This document shows, piece after piece, positions 36,601-46,560 of a stretch of 64,000 nucleotides of DNA; the first letter of the stretch is position 1; each line of letters opens with the position of its first letter. This stretch comes from Epinephelus fuscoguttatus (Eukaryota > Chordata > Actinopteri > Perciformes > Serranidae). The position numbers were made by a program, and so were the translations under genes. Below the pieces are notes generated by a model that saw only the letters and a program-made list of their open reading frames with translations, was not told where the DNA came from and did no database searches. Location of the stretch: the NCBI RefSeq assembly GCF_011397635.1, contig NC_064764.1, forward strand, positions 37,236,777-37,300,776, written 5' to 3'.

Positions 36601-38336
36601 CCAAGACAACTTTCTGAGAGAGCTGCTTGTAGGATTGTCAGAAAGGCCAAAACCACTGTTTGACTGCAAAAGACCTGCAGGAAGATTTATCAGACTCTGG
36701 AGTGGTGGTGCACTGTTCTACTGTGCAGTGACACCTGTACGAATATGACCTTCATTGAAGAGTCATCAGAAGAAAACCTTTCCTGTGTCCTCACCATAGA
36801 ATTCAGCGTCAGACGTTTGTAAAGGAACATCGAAACAAGCCTGATGCTTTCTGGAAACAAGTCCTGTGGACTGATGAAGTTGAAACAGAACTTAGTGGAC
36901 ACAGTGAGCAATGAGGTATGTTTGGAGAAAAAACTGTTCAACACGGGGGTGGATCCATCATGCTTTGGACTTGTGTTGCAGCCAGTGGCACGGGAAACAT
37001 TTCAAGAGGGAAGAATGGATTCAGTTAAATTCCAGTAAAGTCTGAAAGCAAACATCACAGCATCTGTAAAAAAGCTGAAGATGAAGACAGGATGGCTTCT
37101 ACAACAGGACAGTGATCCTAAACACACCCCCAAATCCACAATGGACGACCTCAGGAGGAGCAAGCTGAAGGTTTTGCCGAGGCCCTCACAGTCCCCCCGA
37201 CCTAAACATCATTAAACATCTGTGGATAGACCTCAAAGAGCAGAGCATGAAGACGACCCAAGAACCTCACAGAGCTTTCTAGTTTTGGTTCAGTTCCTGT
37301 TCACACTGTCTCTTTTGCAAACAAACCCAAAGGAGAAAATATGAAGTTCTGACCGACAGGTAACTCATTGATTGGACAGTAATGATTTGGGGTTTCGTAC
37401 TGCGGGATCACTGTCACACGGAGTCGGATACACTGATGGCAGCTTCAACAACCTTTTAATCAGGGAAAATCCCCTCACTAACATGCATATGTGTTACCAT
37501 GGTTACACATATGCACTAGCATAAATAGGTTACCGGGTATACGTGGCCTTTATCAGGATCAGTGATAAGATCGTGGACAGATTTGATGATCAGCAGATGG
37601 ATTTGTTATTGGTTTAGCTGTTGCTAAAATGACATATCTGCTCTCATAAAATCTTGTGGGTGATTTGTTTTCTTTCACACCACAAACACACCGCACCAGA
37701 GTCTGTTTGGAAGTGGACCAAGACCCACCTTTTCAAGTGGTCTCGGTTCAGTTGTTTGGTCCGCACTAGTGTTCGACTGGCAGCTTTCACACCAGCCCAA
37801 ATGAACTGGACTGAGTTTGTTCTGAGTTTGTTTTAACCGAACCAAACAGGGCAGGTGTGAAAGCAGCCTTAACATGCTTTCACACCTGCCCTGTTTGGTT
37901 CGGTTCAATTGAACTCAAGTTCGTTTGCCCCCTCAGTGCGGTTCGTTTGGGCAGGTGTGAACACAGCAGTCACACTCAGGTGTGCACCAAAACAACCGGA
38001 CCGAGACCTTCTTGAAGAGGTGGTCTCAGTCCGGTTACAAACGAACTCTGCTGCGGTTCGTTTGTGGTGAGAAGGTGTTCGACCTGGATCTGAACCAACT
38101 GCAGTCACATGACACATTGTTTGTACTGTTACTGCATGAAACTGAATATTTGTGTACTTTTACTGACTGAAGTTGACAATATATATGTTATAAAAGTATA
38201 AAAGTATATTTCCCTCTGAGGTGAAGTCGAAGTATAAAGTAACAGAAATACTTGAGTCACGTACAAGTACCTCAAAATAAGTGTCTTTCCAGTGTAACAG
38301 CTGACACACAGATATTTATTAGATATTCATCAGCAG

Positions 38337-38390
<54 letters not shown>

Positions 38391-41300
38391 AGTCATCAGG
38401 CCATCACCACGTCACCTCACAGTCCTCATTAGTACAAATAAAACACTCACACACACATAAACAAACACACACTTTCTTTCAGTGCCAGTCGCTCTCTTCT
38501 CCAGAGTCTTAAGACGGAGCCAAGAAGTGTGTGTGTGTTTTTGTGTTTCTCAGATACACTCGCTCTTTGTTAGATGTGAGATAATAAGTTGCTTTTTAAT
38601 CGCACACACGGTTCATCTGTTCATTCATGTCACTTCAGTTTCAAATCACACTTCACTGAGACCTTTAGACAAATAATATAATATAATGTAATGTAATGTA
38701 ATATAATATACTACAGTAGTTCATCAATGATAAAATGCAGAAATTAAAAAGGAGCATTAAATCAGCAGCTCTATGAGCCTGAACTTTAAAATCAGTGCTA
38801 ACATGCTCACAATGCTAATGCTAATATTAAGCAGATATAATGTTTACCATGCTGACCATCTAATTATATAGCGTGTTAGCATGCTAACATTAGCTCATCA
38901 TCTGTAAACACAAGAGTCCAGCTCAAGTTCTGCAGGTCACAAAGTAAAAGTATTGGACACATGGACATGTTGACCTGAACTTTACAATACTGCAGCACTT
39001 TGACCGCTAATACTTTAACTACATAATACTGATACTTCTACTGCATGGAGAAATATTTGTGTACTTTACCTACATGAAACTAAAAAAATGTTTGTACTTT
39101 TACTGTAGTGGGATCTGAAGGCAGGACTTTTCACTTGAATTGCAGTACTTTTACTGCTGTTGCTACATGGAGCTGTTAATACTTGTGTACTTTTATTACA
39201 TGAAGCTGTTAATACTTGTGTACTTTTACTGCATGGAGCTGTTAATACTTGTGTACTTTTACTACACAAAGCTGTTAATACTTGTGTACTTTTACTACAC
39301 AAAGCTGTTAATACTTGTGTACCCTTACTACATGGAGCTGTTAATACTTGTGTACTTTAATTACATGGAGCTGTTAATACTTGTGTACTTTTACTACATG
39401 AAGCTGTTAATACTTGTGTACTTTTACTCCATGAAGCTGTTAATACTTGTGTACTTTTACTGCATGGAGCTGTTAATACTTGTGTACTTTTATTACTTGT
39501 GTACTTGTGTACTTTTATTACATGGAGCTGTTAATACTTGTGTACTCTTACTACATGGAGCTGTTAATACTTGTGTACTTTTATTACATGAAGCTGTTAA
39601 TACTTGTGTACTTTTATTACATGGAGCTGTTAATACTTGTGTACTTTTACTACACAAAGCTGTTAATACTTGTGTACCCTTACTACATGGAGCTGTTAAT
39701 ACTTGTGTACTTTAACTACATGGAGCTGTTAATACTTGTGTACTTTAACTACGTGGAGCTGTTAATACTTGTGTACTTTAACTACGTGGAGCTGTTAATA
39801 CAGTACTTGTGTACTTTTACTGCATGAAGCTGTTAATACTTGTGTACTTTTACTGCATGAAGATGTTAATACTTGTGTACTTTTACTGCATGGAGCTGTT
39901 AATACTTGTGTACTTTTATTGCATGAAGATGTTAATACTTGTGTACTTTTACTCCATGAAGCTGTTAATACTTGTGTACTTTTACTGCATGAAGATGTTA
40001 ATACTTGTGTACTTTTACTACATGAAGCTGTTAATACTTGTGTACTTTTACTGCATGAAGCTGTTAATACTTGTGTACTTTTACTACATGAAGCTGTTAA
40101 TACTTGTGTACTTTAATTACATGGAGCTGTTAATACTTGTGTACTTTTACTACACAAAGCTGTTAATACTTGTGTACCCTTACTACATGAAGCTGTTAAT
40201 ACTTGTGTACTTTTACTGCATGAAGATGTTAATACTTTTGTACTTTTACTACACAAAGCTGTTAATACTTGTGTACCCTTACTACATGAAGCTGTTAATA
40301 CTTGTGTACTTTTACTGCATGAAGATGTTAATACTTTTGTACTTTTACTGCATGAAGCTGTTAATACTTGTGTACTTTTACTACACAAAGCTGTTAATAC
40401 TTGTGTACCCTTACTACATGAAGCTGTTAATACTTGTGTACTTTTACTCCATGAAGCTGTTAATACTTGTGTACTTTTACTGCATGAAGCTGTTAATACT
40501 TGTGTACTTTTACTACACAAAGCTGTTAATACTTGTGTACCCTTACTACATGAAGCTGTTAATACTTGTGTACTTTTACTGCATGAAGCTGTTAATACTT
40601 GTGTACTTTTACTGCATGAAGATGTTAATACTTGTGTACTTTTACTGCATGAAGCTGTTAATACTTGTGTACTTTTACTACACAAAGCTGTTAATACTTG
40701 TGTACCCTTACTACATGGAGCTGTTAATACTTGTGTACTTTTACTCCATGAAGCTGTTAATACTTGTGTACTCTTACTACGTGGAGCTGTTAATACTTGT
40801 GTACTTTTATTACATGGAGCTGTTAATACTTGTGTACTTTTACTACACAAAGCTGTTAATACTTGTGTACTTTTACTGCATGAAGATGGTAATACTTGTG
40901 TACTTTTACTACATTAAGCTGTTAATATTTGTGTACTTTTACTGCATGAAGCTGTTAATACCTGTGTACTTTTACTACATGGAGTTGACAGTATTTGTGT
41001 ACTTTACTGTAGTAGGATTTGAAGGCAGGACTTTTGAATTGCACTACTTTTACTACTGTTGCTAGATGAAGCTTTAAATACTTGTGTACTTTTACCTGAT
41101 GAGCATTTGTGTACTTTAACTACATGAAGGTAAAAATAACTTGTGTACTTTAATATCAGTAGGATTTGAAAGCAGGACTTTTAAATGTCCTGGAGAACTT
41201 TTACTTTGTTGTACTGTTTTTACTCTTCAGATGAAGCTGTGAATACTTATGTACTTTTACTTTAGTAAGATTTAACAGAAGGTATCTAACTTGTCCTGGA

Positions 41301-41501
41301 GTACTTTTACTTTGTTATACTGGTACTTTTACTTTGTTCTCTCTAAAGCAAACTGTCCCAGTTCCCCCGGGTCTCCTGCCCGGCCTCAGAGCTCCACTCA
41401 GCCCGGAGGAGAAGAGAGAAAAGCGGAGCGAAGAGGCAGCACTCACCGGCAGTCAGCAGGACGAGGATCCCGATCCAAAGCGTCCGGCACCGAGCCATCA
41501 T
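21903..41501 (-). CDS. tgfbr2: TGF-beta receptor type 2, complete coding sequence
   Basis: Eight coding exons, high to low: 41447-41501, 28997-29150, 24365-24576, 23526-24277, 23305-23442, 23075-23216, 22369-22496 and 21903-22262. All have AG/GT borders and matching phases; the total is 646 codons plus stop. Residues 1-18 are a hydrophobic signal peptide. About 30-135 form the cysteine-rich ligand-binding ectodomain; about 151-175 are transmembrane. The kinase has GKGRFAEV (265-272), Lys294, HRDLKSSN (396-403), DFG (416-418) and APE (445-447), so it should be an active serine/threonine kinase. [20 protein letters not shown] and HEN are type II hallmarks. The receptor binds TGF-beta at the plasma membrane and phosphorylates the type I receptor. 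The tail after about 558 is acidic, then serine-rich, and roughly 60 residues longer than I expect from mammals. Paralogue a or b is unresolved. Confidence 0.95.
22583..22960 (+). repeat. TGACC-rich repeat fragment in receptor intron
   Basis: Three units of the 4720-6895 family (GTGACCTTGACC, GTGACCTTTGACCTTTGACC, CCAAGTGGATGTTTGTGTC) between kinase exons at 22369-22496 and 23075-23216. Confidence 0.8.
25747..26459. mobile_element. Candidate TIR element, unclassified
   Basis: Ends match as inverted repeats: ACTGTACGTTCAAGCC at 25747-25762 and GGTTTGAACGTACAGT at 26444-26459 (15 of 16). GCGACTAGAGC also occurs twice in direct orientation, near 25767 and 26352. It lies in the second receptor intron. 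No transposase or clear target duplication was seen. Confidence 0.5.
27831..27925 (+). mobile_element. hAT-type end fragment
   Basis: The CAGGGATAGGAAACCTGCGG and CCACATGCGGCTCTTT segments match the well-known hAT-type 5' end motif (CAGGG..GGCAACCTGCGGCTC..). It is cut short where the THAP-type element begins. Confidence 0.55.
27928..28565 (+). mobile_element. THAP-type DNA transposon remnant, copy 3 (best THAP frame)
   Basis: About 640 bp in the second receptor intron. The frame 27978-28202 encodes a recognisable THAP zinc-finger part: [15 protein letters not shown], then [20 protein letters not shown], then CSAHFISG. This supplies the C-x(n)-C, W and C-x2-H features, although the FYRFP-like segment is poorly kept. 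Terminal inverted repeats resemble TAGACCCTTTTA (27928) and its reverse (AAAAAGGTCTA, ending 28565). The rest of any transposase is absent, so it is a non-autonomous derivative. Confidence 0.7.
28997..29150 (-). CDS. tgfbr2: Receptor exon 2 (ectodomain)
   Basis: Listed separately because it lies 4.4 kb from exon 3 and 12.3 kb from exon 1. It encodes [28 protein letters not shown] and DEICIAMW, the paired-cysteine start of the type II receptor ectodomain. Donor: ATG TG then GTCAGT. Acceptor: CCGTGCAG. Phases join exon 1 (one base) and exon 3 (completing Trp). Confidence 0.9.
29281..29555 (-). mobile_element. SINE copy, head missing
   Basis: Matches 14809-15178 from the ATTCATTCATT tail through the body, but stops before the tRNA-like head. 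First receptor intron. Confidence 0.8.
29976..30652. repeat. Cluster of CA/GT microsatellites
   Basis: Separate runs at 29976-30022 (TG), 30096-30126 (AC), 30261-30312 (AC with G interruptions), 30421-30478 (TG, interrupted) and 30620-30652 (AC). Strand bias flips between neighbours. Confidence 0.9.
30774..30825. repeat. (GCTTA)n pentamer run
   Basis: About ten AGCTT/GCTTA units with two GCATA variants, followed by ACACTGGAAACAGATGGACA. This is part of a dispersed fish repeat also seen near 44312-44370, 54495-54560, 58928-58955 and 60294-60345. Confidence 0.85.
31614..33244 (-). mobile_element. Tc1-like DNA transposon, full length, nearly intact
   Basis: 1631 bp flanked by TA on both sides. 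Long terminal inverted repeats of 267 bp (31614-31880 and 32978-33244) are almost identical, beginning CAGTACAGGCCAAAAGTTTG. The transposase lies inside on the minus strand, its last codons within the left repeat. Near-identity of the arms and a single frame defect point to a fairly recent insertion. It interrupts a minisatellite in the first receptor intron. Confidence 0.95.
31777..32831 (-). pseudogene. Tc1-family transposase with one frameshift
   Basis: Cut-and-paste transposase. The N-terminal piece starts [12 protein letters not shown] at 32831 and holds the first helix-turn-helix ([20 protein letters not shown]). After a frameshift near 32690 (one base lost or two gained), the remainder is open to 31777: second DNA-binding region ([12 protein letters not shown]), then the catalytic DDE domain with [17 protein letters not shown] and [13 protein letters not shown]. 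All three acidic residues are present. It ends GGYFEETRI. Length is close to the usual 340-350 residues if the frameshift is ignored. As it stands, no full-length protein can be made. Confidence 0.92.
33245..33705. repeat. Diverged GTAAAGTTACGTAGGTTAGG-type minisatellite
   Basis: About 14 loose units of roughly 30 bp built from GGTTTAAGAAAGTAAAGTTACGTA variants. The left part of the same array is at about 31545-31613, on the other side of the Tc1 element. Confidence 0.85.
34019..34399. mobile_element. hAT-like MITE with 8-bp target duplication
   Basis: 381 bp with perfect TAGGGCTGCC/GGCAGCCCTA ends. Flanked by ACTGTGAC (34011-34018) and ACTGTGAT (34400-34407), an 8-bp duplication with one mismatch, as expected for hAT. 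The interior is rich in CGATTAGTCG-type motifs and has no coding capacity. Confidence 0.88.
35018..36081 (+). mobile_element. Tc1-like transposon, second family, dead
   Basis: Ends CACTCACCAGCCACTT and AAGTGGCTGGTGAGTG form inverted repeats flanked by TA. Transposase remnants run on the plus strand in several frames (about 35160-36010): a region with [41 protein letters not shown], and [16 protein letters not shown] residues. Several frameshifts make it non-functional. Confidence 0.88.
36112..37285 (+). mobile_element. Tc1-like transposon, third family, 3'-truncated
   Basis: Starts CAGTGGCATACAAAAGATTG; the body carries Tc1 transposase remnants in broken frames (a CSYHRDLYEYD-like region near 36710, [10 protein letters not shown] near 36855, [10 protein letters not shown] near 37105, SPDLNI near 37200). 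It stops near AGAGCTTTC, where the next MITE begins; the right inverted repeat is lost. Confidence 0.8.
37286..37869 (-). mobile_element. hAT-like MITE, reversed copy
   Basis: Reverse-oriented relative of 19609-19853 and 37875-38105. Its outer end (AACCGAACCAAACAGGGCAG) faces the next copy head to head. It contains unrelated internal DNA, including a near-palindrome GCATATGTGTTACCATGGTT at 37485-37514. Confidence 0.6.
37875..38105 (+). mobile_element. hAT-like MITE, copy 3
   Basis: TGCTTTCACACCTGCCCTGT start; same order of segments as 19609-19853 and about as long. Nine bases separate it from the reversed copy. Confidence 0.65.
38339..38389. repeat. (GT)n microsatellite
   Basis: About 25 uninterrupted GT units in the first receptor intron. 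Confidence 0.97.
39125..41060. repeat. 33-bp minisatellite, about 55 copies, higher-order structure
   Basis: Unit: ACTTGTGTACTTTTACTACA followed by TGAAGCTGTTAAT. Variants are TACATGRAGCTG, TGCATGAAGATG and TACACAAAGCTG. The TACACAAAG variant is usually followed by a unit with ACCCTTACTACATG; these pairs recur at 40151, 40250, 40382, 40514, 40679 and 40844, spaced 99, 132, 132, 165 and 165 bp (3, 4, 4, 5 and 5 units). Because 33 is a multiple of three, both strands show long spurious open frames (418 codons on plus, 245 on minus). The array lies in the first intron of the receptor, ending about 400 bp before its signal-peptide exon. Confidence 0.95.
41447..41501 (-). CDS. tgfbr2: Receptor exon 1, signal peptide
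   Basis: Two in-frame ATGs (41499-41501 and 41496-41498), then [16 protein letters not shown], a typical signal peptide, and donor GTGAGT at 41446-41441. It ends one base into a codon; joining to exon 2 at 29150 gives Gly-Ala-Pro and keeps frame. This fixes intron 1 at 29151-41446, about 12.3 kb. Confidence 0.88.
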
Positions 41502-41760
41502 CTGCGGCCACAAAACTACACAGGAGCTCGGTCTGTCTGTCCGCTGCTGGGTCCGTCTGTCTGTCTGTCGGTGTGTCGGTCGGTCCTGGGCCCCGGTGTC
41601 AGCGCAGAGCCTCTCATGTATGTAACGTTGAATAGAGAGAGTCCAGATGTTTTTCATCCAGATGTGGTTAAGCCCCGCCCCCCGCTGCTGCCTCTGTGTT
41701 TCCACTGAAGAAGGACTGCTGCTGCTGAAGGTGATGATGACGATGATGATGAAGAAGACT
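41502..41760 (-). promoter_or_regulatory. Probable promoter/5' UTR of the receptor gene
   Basis: GC-richer than its surroundings, with CpGs and GTCGGT/GTCTGT repeats (41526-41580), directly upstream of the first ATG. No TATA box was placed with confidence. Confidence 0.4.
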
Positions 41761-42310
41761 GTGTCTCATTATCAGGACAGGATCATCACTGTACTGCTAA
41801 GAACAATATCACAATAAAAATACTTCAGTCCGTACTTCAGACAAAAAGTACTTAAAGTATCAAAAGTAAAAGTACTCACCAGGCAGCTCCAGTATCATAA
41901 AGACCTCCTGCATTAGCCTTTAATTAACATTACTGTTAATATTTATCTGGTCCAGCTGGAATTAATTTACTTTATATACTTTAACCCTCAAAAATACAAC
42001 ATTTACTTATTTGTTTTTATTTGAACATTTTTAATCCACAATGAAAAAAAAAACGCACTTTATTATAAAGAACATCTTAAAATACGGAAGTTTTAACTGC
42101 AGGATTAAAGTATCAAATATTAAAGTACTCATGATGCAAAATGATATTCACATTCATTATTGTTTATTCCTGGGTCATTATTATACGTAGCAGCATCTGA
42201 ATACTGTTGAGATGGAGCTCACCTATTTCTAACAATTCTCATATATTTTTTAAACATATTTTATTATTTTTTAAACACATTTTTTCTATCTTTATTTATT
42301 TATTGCATTA

Positions 42311-42344
<34 letters not shown>

Positions 42345-42844
42345 GATTTAAAACAAAAATAAAAAAATGAATTTTTAAAAAAATAAAATCTAATTAATAT
42401 CAGTGTGAAGAATGAAAGCATTTCAGTACTGTCCATTACATTAGGAGGGAACAACAAAACTTTCACCGAGAGTCCTTTTATGTTTTGTTTCGTTTAGGGA
42501 CTGTTCTTCACTTATCACAGGAAGGGAGTGGCTGTTAATTTATTTATTAATTTTAAAAATATTTTTCCTTGATCCTCTCTGAGTGGCTAGCGTTTTTTTC
42601 TCTGATGGAAGCATTTGTCACACATGATGTGTTCAAGGATCGTCAGAAATTTAAAAAAATCCAACGATAGTTTCTGGCTGTGATAAATGGTGCAACATTG
42701 GTGGTTTTTAAAAAAAAACATGGTGTCCAAACCTGCATGTTTTCATTAGAAATGTCAAATCTACAAAGTCTGGAAAATCTGCAAAAATTTGCAAGGCATA
42801 TTTTCTGTAAAAGTCACCGGTAAAAAATTTTTAAAGATATTTTT
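41761..42844. other. Intergenic, AT-rich, no gene seen
   Basis: Holds a TC/TA microsatellite at about 42311-42346 and poly(A/T)-rich DNA. No exon was recognised. Confidence 0.5.
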
Positions 42845-42975
42845 GGGGGCATTTTTTTTTGCCTTTAATTGACAGGACAGCTAAGCATGAAGGGGGAGAG
42901 AGCCCGGCCACTGCAACAACAGCCTTGTACATGCGGCACCTGCTCTATCCACTAATCCACCGAGACCCCTTCACC
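42845..42975 (-). mobile_element. tRNA-derived SINE (second family)
   Basis: On the minus strand it begins GGTCTCGGTGGATTAGTGGA, resembling a tRNA A-box, and ends in AATTAAAGGCAAAAAAAAAT. The GCCTTT..GACAGGACAGCT tail is shared with 50430-50609. Confidence 0.6.
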
Positions 42976-43089
42976 AGTAAATTAAACACAAAATACAACC
43001 AAGGACCATCTGACATTTCAAAATGCAACAATTATTATCAGCAATTTCTGTTTTTACAGTTTCTAGCTGATAAATGGTGTAATTTTGGT

Positions 43090-43385
43090 GATTTTGTTAA
43101 AGGAAAACATGCAGGGTTTGGCTTTATGATCTTACAGGACACAAACACCGCTCTCTCGGGTGAAAGTCAGTGTTTGTTGGACCCACCCACCATACTTGGA
43201 CTTTCGTCGCATTAACTTTCGTTCTTGTCCTGCCGTGTTTCTCCCCTGACGCCACCGAACGTTGTTAAACTCTAACAGTGACTGGCTGTGTGTCATGCTG
43301 ATGTTAAAGGATGGCTTTTTCGTCAGTGTCTGACGCTACAAGCGCCGCACTTTGACGACTTCGGAGTGAGACCAGGTTGACCCCT
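43090..43385 (+). repeat. Unclassified dispersed repeat, copy B
   Basis: Same family as 18880-19240: ATGCAGGGTTTGGCTTTATG, a CTGACGCCACCGA segment, ends near GACTTCGGAGTGAGACCAG. Confidence 0.65.
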
Positions 43386-43569
43386 CCCCCAAGCCAAAAT
43401 AAAAAAACATGTTCTTCTTCAGTGCCTGAAAAATTTTTTGTAAACATCACATAATATCATTATTAATTTATTTTCTTTTTCTCTTATGTAACACTTTTCA
43501 TTATTGTCACCATTTCTCTTTGATATGCTTTTATATCCCAGCTGTGTCACACTGAGAGTTAATGAAGCT

Positions 43570-43611
<42 letters not shown>

Positions 43612-46180
43612 GACACATGGAGCTCTAACAGGATTATTCCACTTCATCAGTCACATTATGATGAAACACAGTGATATGAAGCAGCAGCCACACAAACTCA
43701 GTGTAACATTACACGGCTCTATTTTTAACTGTGGATTTTTATTGTGGTTTAACACATTTTTTTCTGGAATAAATGTTCATTTATTGCTACTTTATATTTC
43801 TACTCCACATTTCAGAGGTCAGTATTATTCTTTGTTCACTGCAGTGATTAAACTCCCCACACTGTAAAATATCTGACTGTACATTTACAGTAAATTACTG
43901 AGACATGACAGCTGTATACTCTGATCTCACAGCAGCAGTAATGCATCACTGTGATATCACAGTATGTTCCTGTGAATTATTGAATTTAACTGTAACTTTA
44001 CAGTTTATGTTCATTTGATAATTGTGATTCAACAGAATGCTCCTGTAGAATTATTGTATTTCACTGTAATCAAACACTTAAACTGCTTCTGTGAAATCAC
44101 CACATCTACCTGCATGAATTTCACAATAAAATTCAGAATATGGTTAAATATCACAGTAAAAGCCTGTGAGGTGAATATAGATACTCATGAAAAGGACCAG
44201 CACCTCAACATTATCAGGTACTTAAAGGAATATATCAACATTTTGACAAATAATATTATTTATAATCTTTCCAACTGAGAGTCGGATCAGATGATGACAT
44301 CACTCTCATGTGCTAAGCAGTTAGCTTAGCATAAAGACTGTAAACAGAGGGAACAGTTAGCCTGGCTCTGTCTGATTAAAATAAATGTTTACACATATTT
44401 ATTCACATTAATGTTCTGCTGCAGGTGAGGGTGATAAATCCAGAAGTGGAAGATATGTTGAGATATTTTACAGGTAAAGATACTGCATGATTAAATATTC
44501 TGTTTCATATACATTTACGTAGAAGAACCAAAGTAGTACAGTCAGATATTTCATAGTATTCATAACACTGATCTGATAGCTGTCGTTCATTTTCACCTTT
44601 TACATTTTAAACACAGGATGATTTTATAAAACTCATTATTAACTGGATTCAAACTGAGTGCTTTAGTAAAAGGTTAATGTTTGAGTATAGACATGTATTT
44701 GTGTACAGAATGATTAAATGTAAATTTTTGACCTAAGGAGATCAGATTGCTGGTGATAGGTTTAATGTTCTGCTGCCGCCTGGTGGTCACCTGGTGTAAC
44801 TTCAGTCAAATGACTGAATATGAAGCAGAATTTTTTTTTTTTTGTCAAAATAAAATAAAATAAAAATATCAAATGAAATTAATATGAAATGAAATCATGA
44901 AATCAAATGACAAAAAATATATCTGAAGCTTTGTTGGGAGTGACCTGTTTCAGACCACGTCTGAGTCGTTCTGACTCACTGAGGGAAAAGTAAGTGATTC
45001 AAAGTATAAAAAAAAAAAAAAAATGACTTACTGAAACAATAAACTACAAGTTTACATGTCCTGTAAAGTCAGAACATAAATACATAAGGAAAATAATTAC
45101 TTTTTTTGTTAAAGCATAAAATAATTCAATGATAACAAATATGCCGGATTCAAAACATTTAGAATTTCTTGTTTTATTTTATTACATTTTTGTTGAATTC
45201 GTTTTTTGTTTGTGTGTTTTGCTTTTATTCTGAAAAAAAGTATAGGTTTATTCCGTGGAGATGCCCTTCAAAGTAAAAGCAGTGCAGGAGTTTTTAAGCG
45301 TTTTTTTTTCTTAAAGTTTTAAAAATGAAAAAATAAATAAATAAATAAAATAAAATAAAAATGAATGAATGAATTTCAGGAGAACAGACCTGCAGGAATA
45401 TTTATGTACTTTTTTGTTAACTAATGAATGATTGGTAGGATGGAGACCTTCGACCATCTAACACTGGCATTTTGTCTCTTCAAAAGAGGATATAACTGTT
45501 TAACAACAACAAAAAAAATTATTTACGACCAAATATATTTGCACAGAATATTTGGACTGCTTTTATTTCAAAAATGTTTTTCTAAAAGACAGACTTATAT
45601 TTGATGTTTTCCTTCACGATTTTACAGATTTTATTTTCTAAAATTTCTTAAAAATATTATAAACCAAAGATGCAAGTAATTATTACTACCATTATTGATT
45701 AATCTGTTGATTATTTTCTTGATTAATTGATTGTTTGATCCTTAAATGACCAAAAAAAAAGTGACACTACAGTTTCCTACAGACCAAGGTGATGTCTTCA
45801 CAGTGTTCTTTTTATTCGACCCACAGTCCAAAACTAAAGATATTCACTTCACTGTCACAGAGGACAAACAAAGGCAGTACATTATCATATTGGAGAAGCT
45901 GGAATTAAACATCGAGCTGCAGTTTTGATTTAAAAATGACTTAAATGATTAATTCACATTCTACATTTCTGAAAATACAGTATTTTATTGTTTTCTTCAT
46001 TATTGTCTTCATTTATTCTTTTGTGTTTCCTTCATATTATTTTATCACACTTTTCGGTTATCATTAATTGGGTTTACTATTTTTTTTTCTAATGAAAAAG
46101 ATAATTAAACAAAACATCTGATATTCATTTCAATCTTGGCAGTTATTGTCCAAATGTATGATTTATGATGCTTTTATTCT
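43386..46180. other. Intergenic, no gene seen
   Basis: AT-rich; (AC)n at 43570-43608; a cluster of TTTACAGTAAA-like motifs at about 43865-44160; a GTTAGCTTAGCATAAAGACT repeat at about 44312-44350. No supportable exon. Confidence 0.5.
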
Positions 46181-46192
46181 GAAAGAGATGTG

Positions 46193-46220
46193 CCGGAAGT
46201 AGTAGTGTTGTTTCCGCCGA
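46193..46220 (+). promoter_or_regulatory. Probable dipeptidase promoter, ETS-type site
   Basis: CCGGAAGT at 46193-46200 is a consensus ETS/GABP site, often found near transcription starts of TATA-less genes; TTTCCGCC follows at 46211. About 360 bp upstream of the ATG; a GT microsatellite (46357-46397) lies between. Confidence 0.4.
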
Positions 46221-46355
46221 TGGAAAACACAAACTGTAACTGGTGTTTGTAAATAAAGTGTTGGTCAAACTGAAAGTTAAATGAGATAAACCAGCAGAGA
46301 GTTTGGCTCAGAGTCAGAGCTGACGGTGTTTCTGCCTGAGACAAGCAGCGGGTCG

Positions 46356-46356
<1 letters not shown>

Positions 46357-46397
<41 letters not shown>
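46357..46397. repeat. (GT)n microsatellite in probable 5' UTR
   Basis: About 19 GT units, 160 bp upstream of the dipeptidase ATG. Confidence 0.92.
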
Positions 46398-46400
<3 letters not shown>

Positions 46401-46560
46401 CAACGGAGATTGCAGCCGGTTTACAGCCGGCAGAGAGCTGCTGTCAGCGGGATCACAGCTGAACTGTGACCCCGGACCTCTGGACTCTGCAGCGGACACA
46501 AACTCCTGCAGGCTTCCAGCTGAGTGTGTGTGAGCTGTGTGTGTGTGCGTGCGTCCAGAG

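Noticed and set aside
39125-41060. CRISPR-like array of regular repeats
   Set aside because: Units are contiguous with no unique spacers, and the DNA is vertebrate.
39809-41065. Open frame of 418 codons with regular [15 protein letters not shown] repeats
   Set aside because: It is produced by the 33-bp minisatellite, whose unit is divisible by three. The reverse strand and a second frame are also open, and the array lies in a receptor intron.
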